In this document: positions 61,832 through 64,000 of the stretch, piece by piece
Layout: each line of letters opens with the position of its first letter
How positions within the stretch are numbered: position 1 is the stretch's first letter
Assembly (NCBI RefSeq): GCF_002019635.1
Contig: NZ_KV917372.1
Span: 434,001-498,000, forward strand
Length of the DNA: 64,000 nt
Origin: Metabacillus halosaccharovorans
GTDB lineage: Bacteria > Bacillota > Bacilli > Bacillales > Bacillaceae
Direction: 5' to 3'
Notes under the pieces: generated by a model
Seen by the model: the letters and a program-made list of their open reading frames with translations, nothing else
Database searches by the model: none
Told to the model about the DNA's origin: nothing
Program-made: the position numbers and the translations under genes

Positions 61832-62251
61832 ATGCCAGCAATACAGGACATTAAAAAAACTACCATTTTTCAAGCACCAATCAACAAAGTATGGAAGGTA
61901 GTCTCAACTTCAGAAGGAATTTCAGAATGGTTTATGCCCAACGATTTTGAAGCAAAGATTGGACATGAATTTCACATTCAATCTCCCTTTGGTCCTTCAC
62001 CTTGTAAAGTTTTAGAAATTGAAGAACCCACAAAAATCGTTTTTTCGTGGGACACTGATGGTTGGATTGTCTCTTTTCTTTTAAAAGATTTAGGGGATAA
62101 AACAGAGTTCACTTTAATTCATAGTGGCTGGAAAGACGCAGATGATATTCAACAAAAAGCAAATGAAAAAGCTTCTGTTGTTCGTGATAGAATGAATGGC
62201 GGTTGGGAGAATATTGTAACCGAAAAACTTCGAAAGGCTGTTGAAGGATAA
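61832..62251 (+). CDS. SRPBCC/AHSA1-domain protein
   Basis: The 139-residue protein has the START/Bet v1-like fold of the AHSA1 group: [71 protein letters not shown] and [17 protein letters not shown]. Such domains bind hydrophobic ligands, and in Firmicutes they often pair with an ArsR regulator, as here, where the next gene follows at once. ATG 61832 has AGGAGTG upstream. The ligand is unknown. Confidence 0.9.
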   Translation: MPAIQDIKKTTIFQAPINKVWKVVSTSEGISEWFMPNDFEAKIGHEFHIQSPFGPSPCKVLEIEEPTKIVFSWDTDGWIVSFLLKDLGDKTEFTLIHSGWKDADDIQQKANEKASVVRDRMNGGWENIVTEKLRKAVEG

Positions 62252-62581
62252 GTGGCACAAGCAAAGCATGATGTGTTTCAAGCTATTGCTGACCCGACCA
62301 GAAGAGAGGTTCTTCGTTTACTAGCAAAAAGGAATTTACCTATTACAGAGATAACGGCTCATTTTCCAATAAGCCGGACAGCAATCACAAAACATCTCAC
62401 TATTCTTTCAGAGGCAGAATTAGTGAGTGGGAAGAAAGTTGGTAGGGAAAAAATCTATCAACTTCATCCTGAGCCACTTATTGAATTAAAAGATTGGCTT
62501 TCATTTTACGAACAATTTTGGGATAATAAAATATCTATGCTAAGACATCTTGTTGAAAATGACAAAGATGATAACTCTTAA
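62252..62581 (+). CDS. ArsR-family transcriptional regulator
   Basis: The 109-residue winged-helix protein has AIADPTRREVLRLLAKRNLPITEITAHFPISRTAITKHLTILSEAELV and GREKIYQLHPEPL, the SdpR-like non-metal branch of ArsR; no Cys or His metal sites are seen. GTG 62252 abuts the preceding TAA, so translation is coupled. With its SRPBCC partner it likely forms a self-regulated ligand-responsive pair. Confidence 0.9.
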   Translation: MAQAKHDVFQAIADPTRREVLRLLAKRNLPITEITAHFPISRTAITKHLTILSEAELVSGKKVGREKIYQLHPEPLIELKDWLSFYEQFWDNKISMLRHLVENDKDDNS

Positions 62582-62600
62582 TAAAATATCTTTAGTATAC

Positions 62601-62624
62601 CGCACTTATTATAGTGCGTTTTTT
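62601..62624 (+). terminator. Rho-independent terminator after the ArsR gene
   Basis: CGCACT (62601-62606) pairs with AGTGCG (62613-62618), then TTTTTT. Confidence 0.85.
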
Positions 62625-62717
62625 AATTTTAATTATATGACGATATCCTATACAATAAGATATAATATAATTTATAATTTTCAAAAAATTCAACTGAGGT
62701 AAATTGAAGAGGTAGCG

Positions 62718-64000
62718 ATGAAAGAAAACATTGTGCAATTATCCCAAATGATGAACATAACCAACCATGGACATATATTATACATTTATGAATCTATAGA
62801 AGACTATATCGAAAACGCATCTTCATATATTTTTACCGGCATTGAACAAGGTCATCATATACTATTCATTGAAAATAAAGAAATTTTTGATAGGATTTCT
62901 CTAAAATTACAAGATATTTTATCACAGGATCAAATGAAGAGTGTTCATTTTATTGATAACTATGATTTTTATCGCCTATATGGTGATTTTCAATATGATT
63001 TAATTGTTCAACATTTTTCAAAAATTATCGATCAAATTAAGAATAAAAGCCTAACTGTTAGAACTTGGGCTAACGTAGATTGGAAAGAACAAGATCATAT
63101 AATTTCAAAGCTCACAACCTTCGAAAAATTAGCAGATCATAGTGTACAATCATCAAATCTTATTTCAGTTTGTGCTTATAACGGTCATAAAATTTCTGCT
63201 GCCCTTCAAAATAGTATGTTGAAAAGTCATGAATACTTTATGACAGATAAAGAATTAGTCAAATCAAGTTTATATAACAAAAGATCGGTTATTTCCCCTT
63301 CTATAAAGATCGTTTATTAAAGAAAATTCGGACCCGATTGTTATTTATGATATACATGATCGAGTTGTTTCAATTAATGATGCTTTTGTGTCAACATTTG
63401 GCTTCACTTCAAACGAAGTAATTGGATTAAATGTAACTGAATTACCTATCATTCCCGAAGAAAGAACCTTTGAAGCAAATTTAAGCAGAAGCTATGCAAT
63501 CTTAGGTGAAAAAATAAAGGGGTATGAAACCATTAGGAAAACGAAGGACAACAGAACCCTATCCATAATATTATCTAGCTTCCCGTTATTAAATGAAGAT
63601 TCCACTCCAAATGGGTGGGCCGTGATTTATAAAGATATAACCGATAAAAAAGAAGCACAAGAACTATTAATCAAATCTGAAAAATTATCTATAGCCGGAG
63701 AACTTGCTGCAGGAATTGCTCACGAAATACGGAATCCAATTACCACAATCAAGGGATTTCTTCAGCTATTACAAGCAACTGGAAACGAAAAACAAACTTA
63801 TTACGATATTATGAAGTCTGAAATTGATAGAATTGAGCTCATACTCAGTGAACTTCTTATGCTTGCAAAACCGCAGGCTGTTCATTTTGCGCCATAGGAT
63901 ATTAAGGCACTTGTAAAAGATATGATTACACTGTTAAATCCACAAGCTATCATGAATAATGTTCAAATTAGGACTGATTTTGTACATGAAGAAGTAAGCG
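62718..64000 (+). pseudogene. Sensor histidine kinase (MEDS-PAS-HisKA) disrupted by a frameshift and a stop, runs off the right edge
   Basis: Residues 1-200 from ATG 62718 form a MEDS (DcmR sensory) domain (GHILYIYESIEDYIENA, GHHILFIENKEIF, VRTWANVDW). That frame ends at TAA 63318-63320. The next frame, one base shifted, carries SFIKENSDPIVIYDI, a PAS domain (STFGFTSNEVIGLNV, GWAVIYKDITDKKEA), and the HisKA box GELAAGIAHEIRNPITTIKGF with the phospho-His. A TAG at 63895-63897 interrupts the same frame, which then resumes as DIKALVKDMITLLNPQA up to the edge, before any HATPase motif is seen. Two lesions argue for a real pseudogene. The SD AGAGGTAG precedes ATG 62718. The cognate regulator is not in view. 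Confidence 0.82.

Overview
The window is AT-rich chromosomal DNA from an endospore-forming Bacillaceae (Bacillus sensu lato). Evidence is strong AGGAGG-type ribosome binding sites, frequent TTG/GTG starts, a large Bacillus-type SRP RNA with an Alu domain, Bacillus-like gene families (GltC, CsoR/CopZ/CopA, NamA, YdbC/PC4, CBO0543), and two good matches to mother-cell sigma-K promoters. No CRISPR, tRNA, rRNA, insertion sequence or prophage module was seen, so this is mostly core and lightly accessory chromosome. All calls were made by reading the sequence; no database search was run.

Region 1 (1-12371) is one long, tightly overlapping cobalamin operon. It runs btuF tail, btuC, a btuD-cbiZ fusion, cbiA, cobT, cobO, cbiP, cbiB, cobD, cobU, cobS, cobC, a degenerate second CobU-like gene, and a BtuF-like protein with no signal peptide. 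It combines corrinoid uptake, remodelling by CbiZ, and the late, nucleotide-loop half of B12 synthesis. No corrin-ring genes are present, which suggests salvage of incomplete corrinoids. It ends at a bidirectional terminator shared with gdhA.

Region 2 (12383-17118) holds NADP-type glutamate dehydrogenase divergent from a GltC-like LysR regulator, with a 23-bp inverted repeat between them, then a YdeI-type protein and a class III aminotransferase.

Region 3 (17242-28470) is the most unusual part. A gene of about 7.2 kb encodes 23 tandem carboxypeptidase-regulatory-like beta-sandwich repeats of about 86 residues, capped by an HYR domain. It has neither signal peptide nor anchor, and a frameshift lies in repeat 5. 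Next comes a Cys-rich protein behind a sigma-K-like promoter. After an ABC-2 exporter pair and an unknown gene there is a 45-residue mini-gene, also behind a near-perfect sigma-K promoter. I infer a spore-surface locus.

Region 4 (28570-46964) contains ilvD with CodY-like boxes, a TetR regulator divergent from an MDR oxidoreductase, a LysM-SleB hydrolase, an M20 amidohydrolase, a PC4-like protein, a chemoreceptor, a polar amino acid ABC importer, MarR, NamA, a Bcr/CflA exporter, an aldo/keto reductase, an alkyltransferase-like protein and an orphan DRE-TIM aldolase. Four genes here appear to start at ATT, ATA or CTG.

Region 5 (46970-64000) has a secreted GH10 xylanase, a SAP/DUF6434 protein, a second SleB-like hydrolase, the SRP RNA, a csoR-copZ-copA copper efflux locus, a class A PBP with a highly charged tail, an MFS transporter, a CPT-like kinase, an HPP membrane protein, a second CBO0543 protein, an SRPBCC-ArsR pair, and a sensor histidine kinase broken by a frameshift and a stop codon.
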